A stretch of DNA of 64,000 bases. Source: Capitulum mitella. Its lineage: Eukaryota > Arthropoda > Thecostraca > Pollicipedomorpha > Pollicipedidae. Positions 43,461 through 55,508 of this stretch are shown in pieces; the stretch's first letter is position 1; the number at the start of each line of letters is the position of its first letter. The notes below the pieces were generated by a model that searched no databases, had not been told where the DNA came from, and saw only the letters and a program-made list of their open reading frames with translations. The stretch is from assembly GCA_030062745.1 (NCBI GenBank), contig CP099841.1, positions 20,463,398-20,527,397 on the forward strand, written 5' to 3'. Both the position numbers and the translations under genes were made by a program.

Positions 43461-44145
43461 AGTAACTCTTCACTTCCAGGCTTTGAGAAGACATTTTCCT
43501 CCAGTTGGATCGTTCTGGACTAACTTCTAGCAAGGCAATGATGGTTTCGCAGGCAGGAGCCTTCCTCTGTTCCCTCGTCAGGTCTCCTGTAGACCGATTT
43601 GACTGTTCATCCGGCTGCAACGTCCTCCTTTGGACGGTGCTTTCGGTCGGAGGGCACTGCTTCGTTTCTGTTCCCGTGCAGTGCTTGCAGTCCCTTGGGC
43701 ACAGTCTTCGGGACAAAGCATCTGCATGGCCATGCTTGCAACCTTCTCTATGACTGATCTTAAAATCGTAATACTGGGTCTTCAAACGCCATCTGGTGAC
43801 CTGACCCTCTGGCGTCTTGAATTTCATCAAGCACTGCGGAGCTGAGTGGTCAGTTCTCACCACAAACCGCCAGTCATGTAGGTAGTGACGGAAGTGGTCG
43901 ACCGCCTTGATCAGGGCCAGCAGTTTCCGCCTGGTCACGCAGTAGTTTTTCTCCGGTCTGCTGAGTGTCTGGCTGAAGTAGGCGACCACTTCCTCCTTGC
44001 CATCCCTCAACCGGGACAAAATGTCGCGCCAATTCCCACGCTGCTGGCGTCCGTCTCCAGAATGAACTTGTCTTCCTCTGTTGGGAGAACCAGCATGGGA
44101 GTCTCTGTGAAGGCTCTCTTTAGCTTCTCGGACGCCTCTTGGCAC
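43456..44145 (-). pseudogene. Ty3/gypsy RNase H and linker, longest open piece
   Basis: This 229-codon frame covers the RNase H domain: VVAYFSQTLSRPEKNYCVTR, then KLLALIKAVDHFRHYLHDWR, FVVRTDHSAPQCLM with the catalytic Asp, and HREGCKHGHADALSRR with the HADALSR signature. It continues into the linker before the integrase zinc-binding block. Upstream connection to the reverse transcriptase needs a frame change near 44150. Confidence 0.9.
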
Positions 44146-44171
44146 AAGTCTGTCCAGATCGAGAAAGGTCT

Positions 44172-44960
44172 TCAGTCAGCGAGTGCGCTAACGAGGTCTG
44201 CGAAGGATGACACGAATCTTCGGTAGTAGCAACACAGGCCCAAAACGTTTCGCAGGTCGGTCTGGTTCGCTGGCTGAGGCCATTCCATCACCGCCCCGAT
44301 CTTCTCCGGACCAATGGACACGCCCTGAAGACTCACGACGCACCCTAGGTAATGCACTTGCCACTGGAACAGGTGACACTTCCTCGCATGGAGGCTTCCT
44401 CCAGTTTTTCCAGCACTTCTTCCAGGTGCTCCAAGTATTCCCTGAATGACCTTCCCAGCACGATCAGACTGTCCAGGTACTTCAGGCATGCCTTTGGCGA
44501 CACACTGCGGAGCACCTGCTCCGCGAGACGGGAGAAGGTGGCCGGACTATCGCAGAGGCCGAAAGGCATCACAGAAAACTCCCAGAGAGAGTCTCCTGCC
44601 GAGAAGACCGTCTTCTCTCGGTCTCACGGGTCCACTGCGACGTGCCAGTACCCGCTCTTCATGTTCAGGGTGTTAAACCACGACGATCCAGCCAGCGAGC
44701 CAAGCACCATGTCAGTTCGTGGGAGAGGAAATGAATCTTTTTTGTGACTTCGCTGAGTGCCCTGTAGTCCACGCAGAATCGCGTCGTGCTATCCTTCTTC
44801 TTCACCAGAACGATCGGTGCCGACCAGGGTCTGTTGCAAGCCTTGATAATGCCCTGCTCTTCATTTCTTGCACACAGTTGGCTGCGTTCCTTGCTTCGTG
44901 ACGGGGATGCGCCGCGGAGGAATCTTAATCAGACGGGGGTCTCCAGTGTCAATCCTGTGC
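44172..44960 (-). pseudogene. Ty3/gypsy reverse transcriptase, broken
   Basis: Blocks in order are [10 protein letters not shown] (44930), [20 protein letters not shown] and DYRALSE (44830-44750), [12 protein letters not shown] (44665), then an in-frame TGA near 44625, VMPFGLCDSPATF (44570-44530), and YLDS at 44468-44479 where active enzymes have YxDD. The motif GAVMEWPQPANQTDLRNVLG of the connection region follows (44300-44240). A frameshift near 44740 and a second near 44490 break the frame. Confidence 0.9.
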
Positions 44961-45016
44961 TGCACTCCGTCTGTCCTGCCAAGGTCGCCTGGTCAGGCGG
45001 AGAACACATGCTGATA

Positions 45017-45760
45017 TTACAGAGCCGCTTCTACTCCTTCCGGCGCCAAAAACTCAGTGTTTCTATCATACAGGTTCCTGATTTGCCCTGGCATCCGCTT
45101 CTGGGCCGGTGTTTCCAACGTGGTCAAGAGGTGCATGTTCCCTACCGTTTCCTCCTCCGTTGGTTCACACTGAGCCGCCTGCATCCCCTTCCTTAGCTTC
45201 CGGGGAAAGTCCAAGTAGTTTATCAACGTAATGGCACACAGCCGCCTCTGGTGAGCGTCATCAGTGCGTCCTCCAATGATCCGGTTTTCTTCGCGGGATC
45301 CGATCAGCCCCCGGGGCACTCGCTGATTACCAAAGTCCACGGTCCCGCCGACCAAAGTCTCGCTTCGCTCCAGTAGTTGGACGGGCTCGTTGAGATAAAT
45401 GCGAAAACACCTTTTCTCGGAACCTCGCGCGGGGTTCCCAACCAGTAACACATATTGGTCGTTGATGGACAGAGAGCGTCTCTTGCAGTTCATTACCGCT
45501 TCTCCCAGGAAGTCCATGCCGAGGATGCAATCCTCCTGGACGTCGGTTACTAAAGTTGTTAACGGCCAGCTGTACTGGTCTGTCTGTAGCCGCAGGACCA
45601 GCTGTCCCTTCACTGACACCTCATCACCGGTGGCTTCCATAACGCGCCATTTGGTATTCACCAGCTTCTTCCTGGCCTTCTTTGAAATCTGAAAAAAAAC
45701 ACCTGCGGACTGGCCACCGTCACCGCGGCTCCAATGTCGGTCCGCACATTGACTGGAACT
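45017..45760 (-). pseudogene. Ty3/gypsy aspartic protease region
   Basis: The catalytic motif appears as TDIGAAVTVAS (Asp at 45736-45738), with Ile in place of the usual Ser/Thr of D(S/T)G. After a frame break near 45690 the 214-codon frame 45017-45661 continues with KGQLVLRLQ and DCILGMDFLGEA, the (I/L)LG flap-side motif of retroviral-type proteases, and a linker towards reverse transcriptase. Confidence 0.8.
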
Positions 45761-45953
45761 CCTTCATTCGTTCCGTTCTTGAACAGGCCGCCTTCATTGC
45801 AGTTGATCTTGTTGATGACCACCAGGTTTTTATGAGCTTCTGTGTCACTCTTCAGCGCCGAGCTTCGCCCAAAAAGCTCGCTACGCCTCAGCTTTCCTGG
45901 CTATCTTCAGGCGTGCGTTCTGTACCTCGTCCATTGTCGAGCTGCCATTTCCG

Positions 45954-47001
45954 GCAGTCGCGCTTGATGCGGTCCTTTGTTTGGCAGTACCAGCACTCGC
46001 CGGTGAACGGAGATCGGCGGGCAGGCGCTTAAGTATCAGATCGCTGCCTCGGTTGTTTGACCACCTGCAAGATTTGCTCCACCTTCCTCATCAGCTCTTC
46101 CGCGCCGGTCGTGGCGTCATCAGACGAAATCGGCTGTGTCTGAAGCTCCTCTCGGCTGGCGCTGACTTCCCTGACTGGGGCTGCGTGCTGGTATCGGCTG
46201 CAGTCTCTGATGGATTCCTTAATCGTCAGCACCTCCAGTGTGTTCTGCAGCTTGTAAGGCTTTCTCCTTCGAAGCTCCGCCTGCATCCGTTCATCCATGG
46301 CAGTCGCCAGATGATGCACGGTGAGGGCCTCCTGTACGTCTCCGTTGGCCTCAGGGTGGACCAACCGGACGCGTCTCTCGATATTTTCAACGAGTTCCTG
46401 GAGTGGCTCATTCCTTTTACCTTTCATTGTTTTCAGGAGCATTGTTTCCTGTTGCTGTCGGTGCTTGGCGTCGTATCGGTTTTCCAGAGCAGCCACGGGC
46501 TCCGAAAGTCAGCTCTGTCACCGTTCGACACGTTAGCGAGCAGAGTGAGCGCTAGGCCCTCTGTACTCGTACTCAGGTAGTGCGCCTTCTCCGAATCGCT
46601 CCAGCGGTTCGCGCTTGCCATGGTTTTGAACTGTGCTAGATACGCATCCCAGGGCGTCTTTCCGTCGAAGCGGGAAATCTTCTGGCTGTACCTGGGGGGG
46701 AGGGGAATTAGGCGATAACCTTGAGCCACAGTCTCAGTCAGAGTAGCCGTCAATGGCACGGATGGTTGGAAGGTTGCTGACGGCTGTTGAGGTTGATCGC
46801 ATGTCAGTGGTCCTTTCAGAGCTCCCAGTATTTCTTTGCGTAAATTTTCGGTCTTCTGAACCAGCCTACTGAATCCAGATCCAGGCAACCAATATCCGCT
46901 CTCATTTCAGCCCAGACGGCGTTCTGCTTTTCGACTTGTAGATCGAGCTTCCGGTCAATTGTTGCAGCTTGTTCATCCAGCTTCTGAACTTGCTGGTTCA
47001 A
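45954..47001 (-). pseudogene. Ty3/gypsy gag, split over three frames
   Basis: The pieces are 47001-46816 (an N-terminal coiled-coil-like stretch, MNQQVQKLDEQAATIDRKLD), 46888-46433 (with PPRYSQKISRFDGKTPWDAY and LAQFKTMA, the capsid-like core) and 46496-46029 (AALENRYDAKHRQQQE to KQPRQRSDT). A nucleocapsid zinc knuckle follows at 45954-45995, CWYCQTKDRIKRDC, a CCHC motif whose His is replaced by Arg. Frameshifts separate all pieces. Confidence 0.85.
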
Positions 47002-47325
47002 CTTCTGAGCTTCTGATGCAGCTCCTAGGCTTCCTGGTCCAGCTTCTCGTCCAGCATGGATGCTATGGCGCGCACGAGCATCTGCGTATGATCCCCCTTA
47101 GCGCACAACAGCCCGCCTCAACATACACTGTCTCAGGCCGAGGGGTCTGGCGGGGCCCATTACCGGTTCCCGCCATCCGTCGCCTCTTCCTGTCAAGCTT
47201 GAGCTGTTCCGTGGCTACAGCTGTTCCAGCAAGCTCAGAGTTAATCTCACTTTCCATCAGGTCCCCCTGACGCTGGATCTTGTCCTCACGCTACTTGGCT
47301 CGTTCACGTCGTCTCTAGTCGAAGT

Positions 47326-47343
47326 TCCCACTTCTGACACTAA
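47326..47343 (-). promoter_or_regulatory. Primer binding site, tRNA-Leu type
   Basis: Minus-strand TTAGTGTCAGAAGTGGGA immediately follows the 5' LTR. It differs from TGGTGTCAGAAGTGGGA, the complement of a common animal tRNA-Leu 3' end, at the second and third bases. Confidence 0.75.
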
Positions 47344-47525
47344 CATTATGATCGCCTGTATATAGGGTTCGTAACGATTTTAACGATAACGTAACCGCCC
47401 AGTTAACTTTCCTCTTCCCTCTTCTCTGAGCTTCTCTTTTTTGTGAGCTGCACGCAGCTGCAGTCAGCCTGGCCATGTGCTGTAGTCAGAGCCTGCTCCT
47501 CTATGATGGAGACGGAATCGTTACA
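47344..47525 (-). repeat. 5' LTR (182 bp)
   Basis: On the minus strand it starts TGTAACGATTCCGTCTCCAT and ends CAGGCGATCATAATG, directly followed by the primer binding site. The 3' terminal eight bases differ from the other LTR by transitions only. Confidence 0.88.
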
Positions 47526-48489
47526 ATATATTCCCAGCGATGAGTATTTTCTCATATACGTAACTGAACTCGGCGAGGTTTTCCTTTGTTGTTTCTACGT
47601 ACAAATAAAATGCTAAAGATTTAGCGATTTTCGTCATTTGGGAATAGCTTGCAGCTAAGGAAAACGATGTTAGGCTGGGAGTTATTGGGAGCCAGATTGA
47701 CCTATAGAGTGGCAATATTCAATGACAAAAGAGTAAGCAAAATATTGAAGAATTGCTGCTAGACACAGGAGACCGACTTTGGCACAGATTACACAAACTG
47801 CGACATGTCAGCAAGACTTATTTCGTACTCTGTTGAGGCTCTACGGTAGGTATAATGATAACGTATCTGCCGCGTGGACACTGAAGTGCCCAGTCCAGAA
47901 AACGTATTTGGAATATATTGACGAAAGGGAAATCGAACATTTTCGAAGGAAAAAACTTCGGCTTTAATGGGTTAAATATGTATATAAGATGTAAGATATA
48001 TCAGATATATAAGACAATCAATGACTTGAAAGACAAAGACCTAATTGAACAGGTCACTCCAAGATCATGGAGGTCCGTTGACCTCACGAAACAGCAATGG
48101 TTAGAATGGCCGCAGGAATCCATTGGATATATAGGAAAAGCGCTAAATAATGAACATTGCCGGACTTCGTATACAAAGTTGTAATTGACCGATCAAGTTT
48201 TTCAAAGCGTATATGATTAAAATGTTACAAAAAGTCCAATAAAAAATGGCTTGTCAAAGAGAGACTTAAAGCTTTTGCAGACGCTCACTGACAGAACATC
48301 AGACGAAAGAAAACTCCAGCATCACACGTTAGAGGTACAATGATACCGTAAATCGTACCGCCACACCAAGTGCCACAATATGAGTAACAGTTTATGGTAG
48401 TGTTATAACTAACGCAGTCCTGCCACGAAACCACGGCATGTCTCGAAGGGCCGCGTTGGTTCGTTTAGAAAAAAATGGTTTGAAAATCC
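47526..48489. other. No supported gene
   Basis: This AT-rich sequence includes a plus-strand frame at 47918-48184 (88 codons) rich in Lys and Asn without a recognisable motif. It may be old mobile DNA; I see no ends. Confidence 0.45.
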
Positions 48490-48529
48490 GTTTTGAAAAT
48501 TCGCGGTCCGATGTTTCGCTCCCATGTTT

Positions 48530-49300
48530 TGGTCCCTGATGCGGTCCCTGTCCCAACCCTGGCCCCTGCTGCGGGCCCCTGTCCAAATCCTCTTGTCCCC
48601 TTCCATTCTGTTTCTTCTGGCCCTTGTAACATCTCTGATCCCGACCCATGTCCCAATTATATCCCCTGTTCGGTCCCTGGTCGCTGTTTTGGCCCGCTGT
48701 TTTGGTCCCCTGACGCGGCCCCTGTCCCCATCCCTGGTTCCTGTCGCGGTCCCTTGTCCCAGTCCTTTGTCCCTGGTCCCCCGTCCGCACCCTTGTCCCC
48801 TGTTCCCGTTCGTGACCTCGTCTGCTGTCCCCGTTTCCTGTCTCGGTTTCCTGTCGGCGTCCCTGGTCTGCTGTCCCGGTCTCCTGTCCCTGGTCAGCTA
48901 TCCCATTTTATTCTATTTCCGCTGACTCCTTTAACGCCCCTGGCCCTGTTCCCGAGTCCCAGTCATAACCCCTGTCCCGTCCCGGATCAGCTGTGTTGGT
49001 CTGTTGTCTTCGTCCCCTGATGCGGTCCCTATCCCCACCCCTGGCTCCTGTCCAAATCCCGGTCCGTGGTCACCTATCCCCATTCCTGTTCTCCTGTCCC
49101 CATCTGCAATCCAGTCCCGGCTCCCCATTTCTTGTCTCGGTTTCTTGTCGGCATCCCTGGTCTGCAGTCCCGGTCCCTGTCCCTGGTCCCCTGCTCCATT
49201 CCATTGCTTCCTCCGTCCCTTGTAACGTCCCTGGCCGCTGCCCCCAGCCCCAATCCCCTGCTCTTCCCCTGGTCCGCTGTTCAGGTCCCGGGACTTTTGC
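48530..49300 (-). repeat. CCCTG-rich irregular minisatellite
   Basis: Plus-strand sequence is dominated by short variants of CCCTGTCCC, CCCTGGTCC and CCGGTCCCTG with no fixed long period. The minus strand is purine-rich (GGGACCAGGGACAGGG type). Long frames on both strands (for example 48493-49020 plus and 48931-49422 minus) arise from this low complexity and give GDRDQG-type repeats; I do not call them genes. Confidence 0.8.
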
Positions 49301-52300
49301 TGTTTTGTTTTTGTAAAAACCCGGTCTCTGTCCCCCTCCGTCATGAAAATCGGTCTGCAGACCAATTTTATGTGACAGAACGGGATGCAGGTGGCGTAAA
49401 CACTCAAACAAAGCACTTGCAATCTGGCACATCGTAATGGGTAACATCGTTACCGGACCGCGGGGTAGTACGGGCCAGATACAGTTGTACATATGTCTGA
49501 ACCCAACAGTTACAAATAGTTTTGATTCTTCCTGTCTGAGTAACATCTCTGAGGGGCATTCCGATCGATCAAATCGTTTCCGATGATGATGACGACATGT
49601 TTGTCAGTAAACGCGAGTGCGGGAGGGGAGAAATTCGTGCAGCGGTGTCCTAGCGCAACCAGTCGTGCCGGTTTTTCCTCCTCTGTTGTTCATAAACAAT
49701 CAGCTTTGTGGGCAACTTTTGGTTCAGGAGTCTCTGTCCTCCCTTTTTAAATCGTACCCCAGCTTTCCGAATATTCTACAACCATATCTGAAGGCCTATG
49801 CCTTACATCACTGCATCGATGCAAAGCATGGAAGCAGTAAGAGCCAAGCAGCATTCTGGCTTCCGATAACACGAGCGGAAAATCCTGCATGTGCTTCCAG
49901 TTGCCATTACTAACCACGATCCGACCGCATCAACCCTTTCAATCATCTTTCCTGTCAAGGCTCTATACTCAGCTATCTCTAACGCGGCGCTCTTGATGAC
50001 CTCACGTGTGGTCAGCCCGTTTCCGGAAGTCTCGAGGTCACAGCAGTGGATGGATGATGTTAAACCGGCAGCCATTACCCAAGGCGTTAGTCACCACCAT
50101 TTTTTAAACATCGATTTTCTGCTGGACATACTCTACTTCATTTCACTCGATTTTCACGAAACCTTTGCAGAAATCGGCGCTTAAGCTCAGGCGTCCACCT
50201 ACAAAGTTTACGACAGTAAGACGGCTGTCTCACTACCAACGCGTAGTTTCCCCAATCTCCGGGCAAGGACAAACAATGGTGCGTACTTTTCAATGCAATA
50301 CAGCGCCCCTTTCTTACTACATTATTAGGTTATATTTCTTATTGTATTATATTATAGCATTAAGCAGAAAAGTCTTGACACCGTTCTTGACTTCAGCATT
50401 CGCGATAGCGCAAAACACGGGCAATCTAATCAGCTTAGATGTACTAAAGCATACGAACATTTAAGTCTCCACATCACTTGATCAAGGAAAGCTGTTTCAA
50501 GATAATGCAACAGAAAAAATCTGGAGTCCTATATCCAACAGCGCCGGAACACTGATATCCCAAAGGTGGTATACCCATCCATTGGCACTTGATCTTTTTA
50601 TCCACGCCGACGAAACCGTTCACTTAAAAGGTACGCACAGTGTAAACAAAAGCAGTTAGTCTCAGGGAAGAGTGCTCGTTTTAACATACATTCGCATCAA
50701 GACATATCCCCAGCATCCTTCTCGATCTCAGCAACGAAGGTACCATCTCCGATATTTACACGTCGACCTACTGGATTTACAAAGAAAAAAAAACGAAGGA
50801 AATTCCGTGGGAACCGCAACACACAGCATGGTTCACACGTCGGCGTGGCGTTTTTGCTTAGAAAGTAGTCAGGTCAGCAGCATGCTGGATAATCCGTCTC
50901 ATGCGCTCTCTTACTGTCTTAAAGAATCGTCCTCGCTCACGAAGCATCGTCGTCATACGGCAAAGGATTTGAGAACCACAGAAAGGGAACGGCCGGCTTG
51001 TGTGGGTGTCGGCGCTCAGCAAGGCCAACCGGTGCGCCGCGTTAAAAATGAGTACCGGGAGGCATCAGGTCAGTGCCGCGGTGTCCGCTGCAGAAATGAG
51101 AGAAGATTTACTGCGGGAGCAGTGGCGCAATCGATTACGGGACCTATCCAGGACCATACCGTTCCGGGATTAATCCAAGCCAGTTACATAAAACCCGCAA
51201 AGTCCATCGCGATAGTGCGCTTTTGTTCCCAAGAACATGATGAGCACTGATACATACTGAGTTACCCGTGTAACATCAGTAAGTACATGGGTGAATACTT
51301 CAGGCAGCATCGCTGTAGTAGGCTGCGGTTTTAAAGAGAATTCATAACGTTTAGGCTGGTTCTGTCCCTTTTCGTTCTAAATTACCTCGAGGTTTCGCGC
51401 TGCCAATTAACTTCCGCGTCTGACGAACTTCCACGTTGAGTCAAAAGTAAGCGGTCGATTGTTTAACTTGCAGGGATTCAATTCCTGCTGCCAACCCGAA
51501 AAGATGCCGTAGAAAACATCCGAGCTCCGCACGTTTGCGGAAGGGGGATTGCCGAGGAGCTCAAGAACGATCCCAAGGGAGATATTCTCTCGCGGCGTCA
51601 AGAGAACTGCAGGGATCTCACGAACATCTGTTAATACTTTTGTCTCTGTCCGTGAACAAACTTTCAGTCATTAGAATAGTGCCTCGGTTTTCCAAGATTT
51701 TCAAAAAGGGATTTTGAGCCCAAAAATGATGTTGAATCAAAACATCACAATTTCTGACTCAAAATATCAATTATATGCCAGCGTAATCGCCTTAACTACA
51801 CAAACTGTATATATCTATGCGTATTATACAAATATTTATACCTTCGCTGTTTCATTACTATGTAACACGGCGCCAAACACTATCAAATGCAGGAAGAATG
51901 ACAAAATTTGTGTTACACTACATTAGCATGCGGAAGACGGCTACATACATGTAATATACATGCGTACAAATGTACTGATAGAATACTGCATACAGTTGGA
52001 ATAATGCATACGACAGTGCATTAAAATAATGCAAAAAGCGATACAGTTAGACAGACTCTGCTTTGCAGATACTTCACTGAGGCAACCGGCAGAAATATAG
52101 TGTAGAAGTATTAGTGTGTACCTCAAATCACAACATTACCGCGGCAGTCATAGCTTCGGGTGTTCGCACGGCCAAAAAGACATGGAACCAGTGATACGAT
52201 AACTACCAAATAGCACAACGAAGTCACGTTATAATTTAACAAATCGCGCATGTGCTCCGAGGGCAGCTATTCCCATCGACATACCCAAGCACGGATATAT

Positions 52301-53129
52301 ACCTACTAGTGGCCTGTGGTGGGAATTTGCCATCAATAAAAGTACCTCGAGGGTTTCGGTGTTTATTATACAAAACAGGATCACATACTTCACGAACGCC
52401 TTTCATGTTACCTTTCGTTACTGGAGTACTCTTGGCTCTAAACATGCTTACAAAACGAAATTCTACGAAACGAAAACGAAATTCCAAACAACGATTTGAA
52501 ACATGCTTACGCATGTTTAAAATAGCTGGGTTGTGAAAGTTTGAGCCTTGTTGGCTGTGAAAGAGAGTTGGTTATCTGGCTCACTTGTCATCCTCTTTAA
52601 TGTCACTTGATCTGGTGGATTACTACCTGGAGGTATTTTCCACAAGCATATTGTCACTTCATCACCCTGCTGTACATCTATAATTTGGTCGCAGTGAATT
52701 AGACTGACGATGTGCAGCTAATCCGAATCAAAATCAGGATTGCAACACTTGGATCCAAGTAAGCATTTGAATCACGCCAGTTTTTTCCAAATCTGATTCA
52801 TATCAAATGTGATTCAAGGCTGCAATGATAAAATTGCTCCGGATTTAATGCGATTCAACCCCCGCTCAAAAAAGGTGCAATTCTTGGTCCGGATCAGATC
52901 CGCATCAGAATTCAGCACAGGTTTGGTTTCACTATCATCTCGGCTACCCACAAAAACCATGCTGCCTATTTCCTGAAACATACCTAGAATAGGATGATAC
53001 AAGCTACACAATGTCCTGACTAAATAAATCTCAGTCATCAGCCTACAGCATTATTCTTAAAAGAATCGCTTATTCCACCAACACTGTATATTCAGCGTGA
53101 CGCAGTATTTCCTTCTTCACGTCATCAGC
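49301..53129. other. No supported gene
   Basis: The longest frame, 50672-51250 (+, 192 codons), has no domain I recognise and no coding-like neighbours. Shorter frames near 49617-50184, 51535-51717 and 52252-52536 are likewise unrecognised. No mobile-element ends were found. Confidence 0.45.
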
Positions 53130-54344
53130 TTAAATTCTGTTTACCTATTCCCGTTCCCATAGTGCTAGGGCGCATTCCCGTGTGGCGGAACTTATTCACC
53201 CCCCTCCCCCCCACAGATCTCGAGAACTACCGGTCCGATTTCATCGCAACAACAAACGACAACTGATTCGACATGACGTTAATTGCACTTTTATAAAAGA
53301 AACTTCCGAATCACTCAAAAGAGTTAGCTATGGGGAGACCAAAAATTTAGAAAGGGGATATTTTTGGCATGTTGCAATTCCGCTGTTTGTTGGCCGACTT
53401 TGATGCAATTAGCATGAACAAGAAGCTAATCGATGAGACTCTTCCCGTTAGCCCATATCTTTGGATTTCGGAGAACGTTCATAGGCGTTGACAGGACTTC
53501 GTATATTTTTTATTATATATCATATTTTTTATGATATATTTTGCTACCATATCATATATCATATTACCGTGTCATATCACTGGACTGAGCAGTACTGAAA
53601 AACGGATTATTTTTTTTTACTTTCACTGATCATGTCGTACCTAGAGGAACAAATGGTATTACACTGTTTGCATAATGTCGGCGTAGGTGTCGCCAGGGAC
53701 ATGAAAAGGGTGAACTTTCATGGTCGTTGTTCTTTAGGTCAGTTACGATGTATGGCCTTAAATGACCTCAGATAACCTCAGAGTCACATGAAATGGCCTT
53801 GAGTTCATTTCACAATGTCCGAAAACGTTTCCAAGCATTTCAATTGACAATACTTTTAAAGTCCTGTTATGGCTGTCGCGATATAGGGTACGCACACGGA
53901 CATTTTAGGCCAAAACTCCGTAACCCGACGTGATATTAACCGGGAACTTGAGAAGGCACTATTCTGAGTCCCAAGTCTTCCTGGTTTTGCATTTTGAAAA
54001 TTGGCGTCAAATGTATTTACATGAAACCAGATGTTGAAATCTGACAATGACCTGATATTCAGGTATATAATGTGTAATAATAGAGTTCTCACAAACTCTG
54101 TTATTACGAGTAATTTCCCTTTGACCTTCAACGGTACCAAAATGGTTTGAGGTGCCTCCCAGAAGTGTCGCCTGGCTCCGCCCCCAAGCAAAATCAGGTT
54201 ATGAAAATCTAAGATAATACGTAGAAAGAGCAGATACAAAAAGTCACCAGGTTCCGCGAAACGGCTACTTAAACCCAAGGACCGGCGAGAAAACAACGGA
54301 AGAAGGGGGTTATGAAGCCGTCCCCCACTCAGGAACAGAATTAA
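53130..54344. mobile_element. Family B TTAA element, second near-complete copy
   Basis: The flanking TTAA sites are at 53130-53133 and 54341-54344. Ends are TTAAATTCTGTTTACC and, on the minus strand, TTAATTCTGTTCC. The interior tracks 9796-11013 (AGATCTCGAGAACTAC, TCCGATTTCATCGCAACAA, GATATAGGGTACGC(A/G)CA, GCCTGGCTCCGCCCC against GCCTGACTCCGCCCC). A palindrome-like ATATCATATTTTTTATGATA tract at 53515-53580 is extra. The minus-strand frame 53856-54374 is not conserved in the other copy. Confidence 0.75.
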
Positions 54345-55349
54345 ATGACCTCTTATGTCTACTCCAGCCCACAAAACAAAACGGTAATGAAGTCACTGTC
54401 AAAGCAAACAACTAATTTTTTCGGCATCATGATCGCCTACTTCTGAATATGACAGCTTTTTATCACTTATTCTATGATTTTACAGTGGGTATTTCAAGTA
54501 AATTTCCGTTCTGTATTTATTCATATTATCTTGAAAATTTAGATTGTTTACTCTGATCATTGTACACATTTCCCAAAATTCATCGCTGCACTGAAGAATT
54601 TGCTGAAGAGTTCATCGCTGCTCTTGCAAGTTTCTGCCTCACAACATAAGCATCGTTCATGAGAAAAATAACTTACCTGGGACGTGTGCTTCAAGTCTGT
54701 AGGAATGATGGTAGAGGACAAGTAACAAGTATTTTGCCTGTAGTTATAGGTCCAAGTCAGGATTGTAAATCATTCTAAGATGTAATAATTCATCAAGCAT
54801 ATTTCTTTGCTGTTATGTATGCTTTAACATTGGGTAAAGGCTGTTTCAGGGTTTGACATACGAATTCGTGTAATCAGTATCAACTGTGGGGCCTTAATGA
54901 AGTAAAGCTGTGAACATCAATAGCATGCTTGAACTTCAGTAAATACGAGGCTTAACTAAACAACAGTTACAAAACTGAATAATATGATTCAGACGATTAA
55001 CCTCCGTTTCTAGTCAACATCGTCTTCTGGATGTGCAAACTAAATTAGCAAACATAGCAAATATTGGCGCCATATTTGATTAACATCTACTTATGTGCAT
55101 TGATAAATGAGCATATGAACGTATATATATGTAAATATATATATATATTCCAGCCGTTGCTAAAAACACACTCCAGTTCGGAAACATGCTTGATGCCTTA
55201 TGAGAAACATATTTAATAAGCATTACACATACATTCTGGGAAAAACCTGAGTTTAACAATGCGTGCACACCTTTAGTTTGATACTGATATTAATATCTGG
55301 CCTGTAGTTTGTTGAATATGGACATATATACATATGAATAAATATATGA
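54345..55349. other. No supported gene
   Basis: AT-rich sequence without frames of note; a short TATA run lies at 55121-55148. Confidence 0.5.
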
Positions 55350-55370
55350 ATATATATATATATATATCTG

Positions 55371-55442
<72 letters not shown>

Positions 55443-55443
55443 T

Positions 55444-55505
<62 letters not shown>
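55350..55505. repeat. Compound microsatellite (AT)n-(GTGC)n-(GT)n
   Basis: (TA)9 at 55350-55367 is followed by about 18 GTGC units (55370-55444) and about 30 GT units (55445-55505). The alternating purine-pyrimidine sequence is about 135 bases long. Open frames across it are artefacts. Confidence 0.95.

Positions 55506-55508
<3 letters not shown>

Larger units (their letters stand above)
41720..47525 (-). mobile_element. Ty3/gypsy LTR retrotransposon, full-length but defective
   Basis: This 5,806-bp element on the minus strand has two LTRs, a primer binding site, gag, protease, reverse transcriptase, RNase H and integrase regions in gypsy order, and a polypurine tract. No frame is intact: gag is split over three frames, the reverse transcriptase has a stop and frameshifts, and integrase is in several pieces. 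Several catalytic residues are also changed. The two LTRs differ at many positions (roughly one in five by eye), which indicates an old insertion. No envelope-like frame was seen after integrase. Confidence 0.93.

Noticed and set aside
43505..46580. Plus-strand frames across 43.5-46.6 kb, up to 199 codons
   Set aside because: They are antisense to gypsy pol and gag domains that are recognisable on the minus strand.
48493..49422. Pro-rich and Gly/Arg-rich frames on both strands
   Set aside because: Low-complexity CCCTG minisatellite, no gene signals.
50672..51250. 192-codon frame as a gene
   Set aside because: No recognisable domain, repeats, splice sites or coding neighbours; chance frames of this length are expected occasionally.
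53856..54374. 172-codon minus-strand frame
   Set aside because: Lies in a family B element and is not conserved in the copy at 9796-11013.
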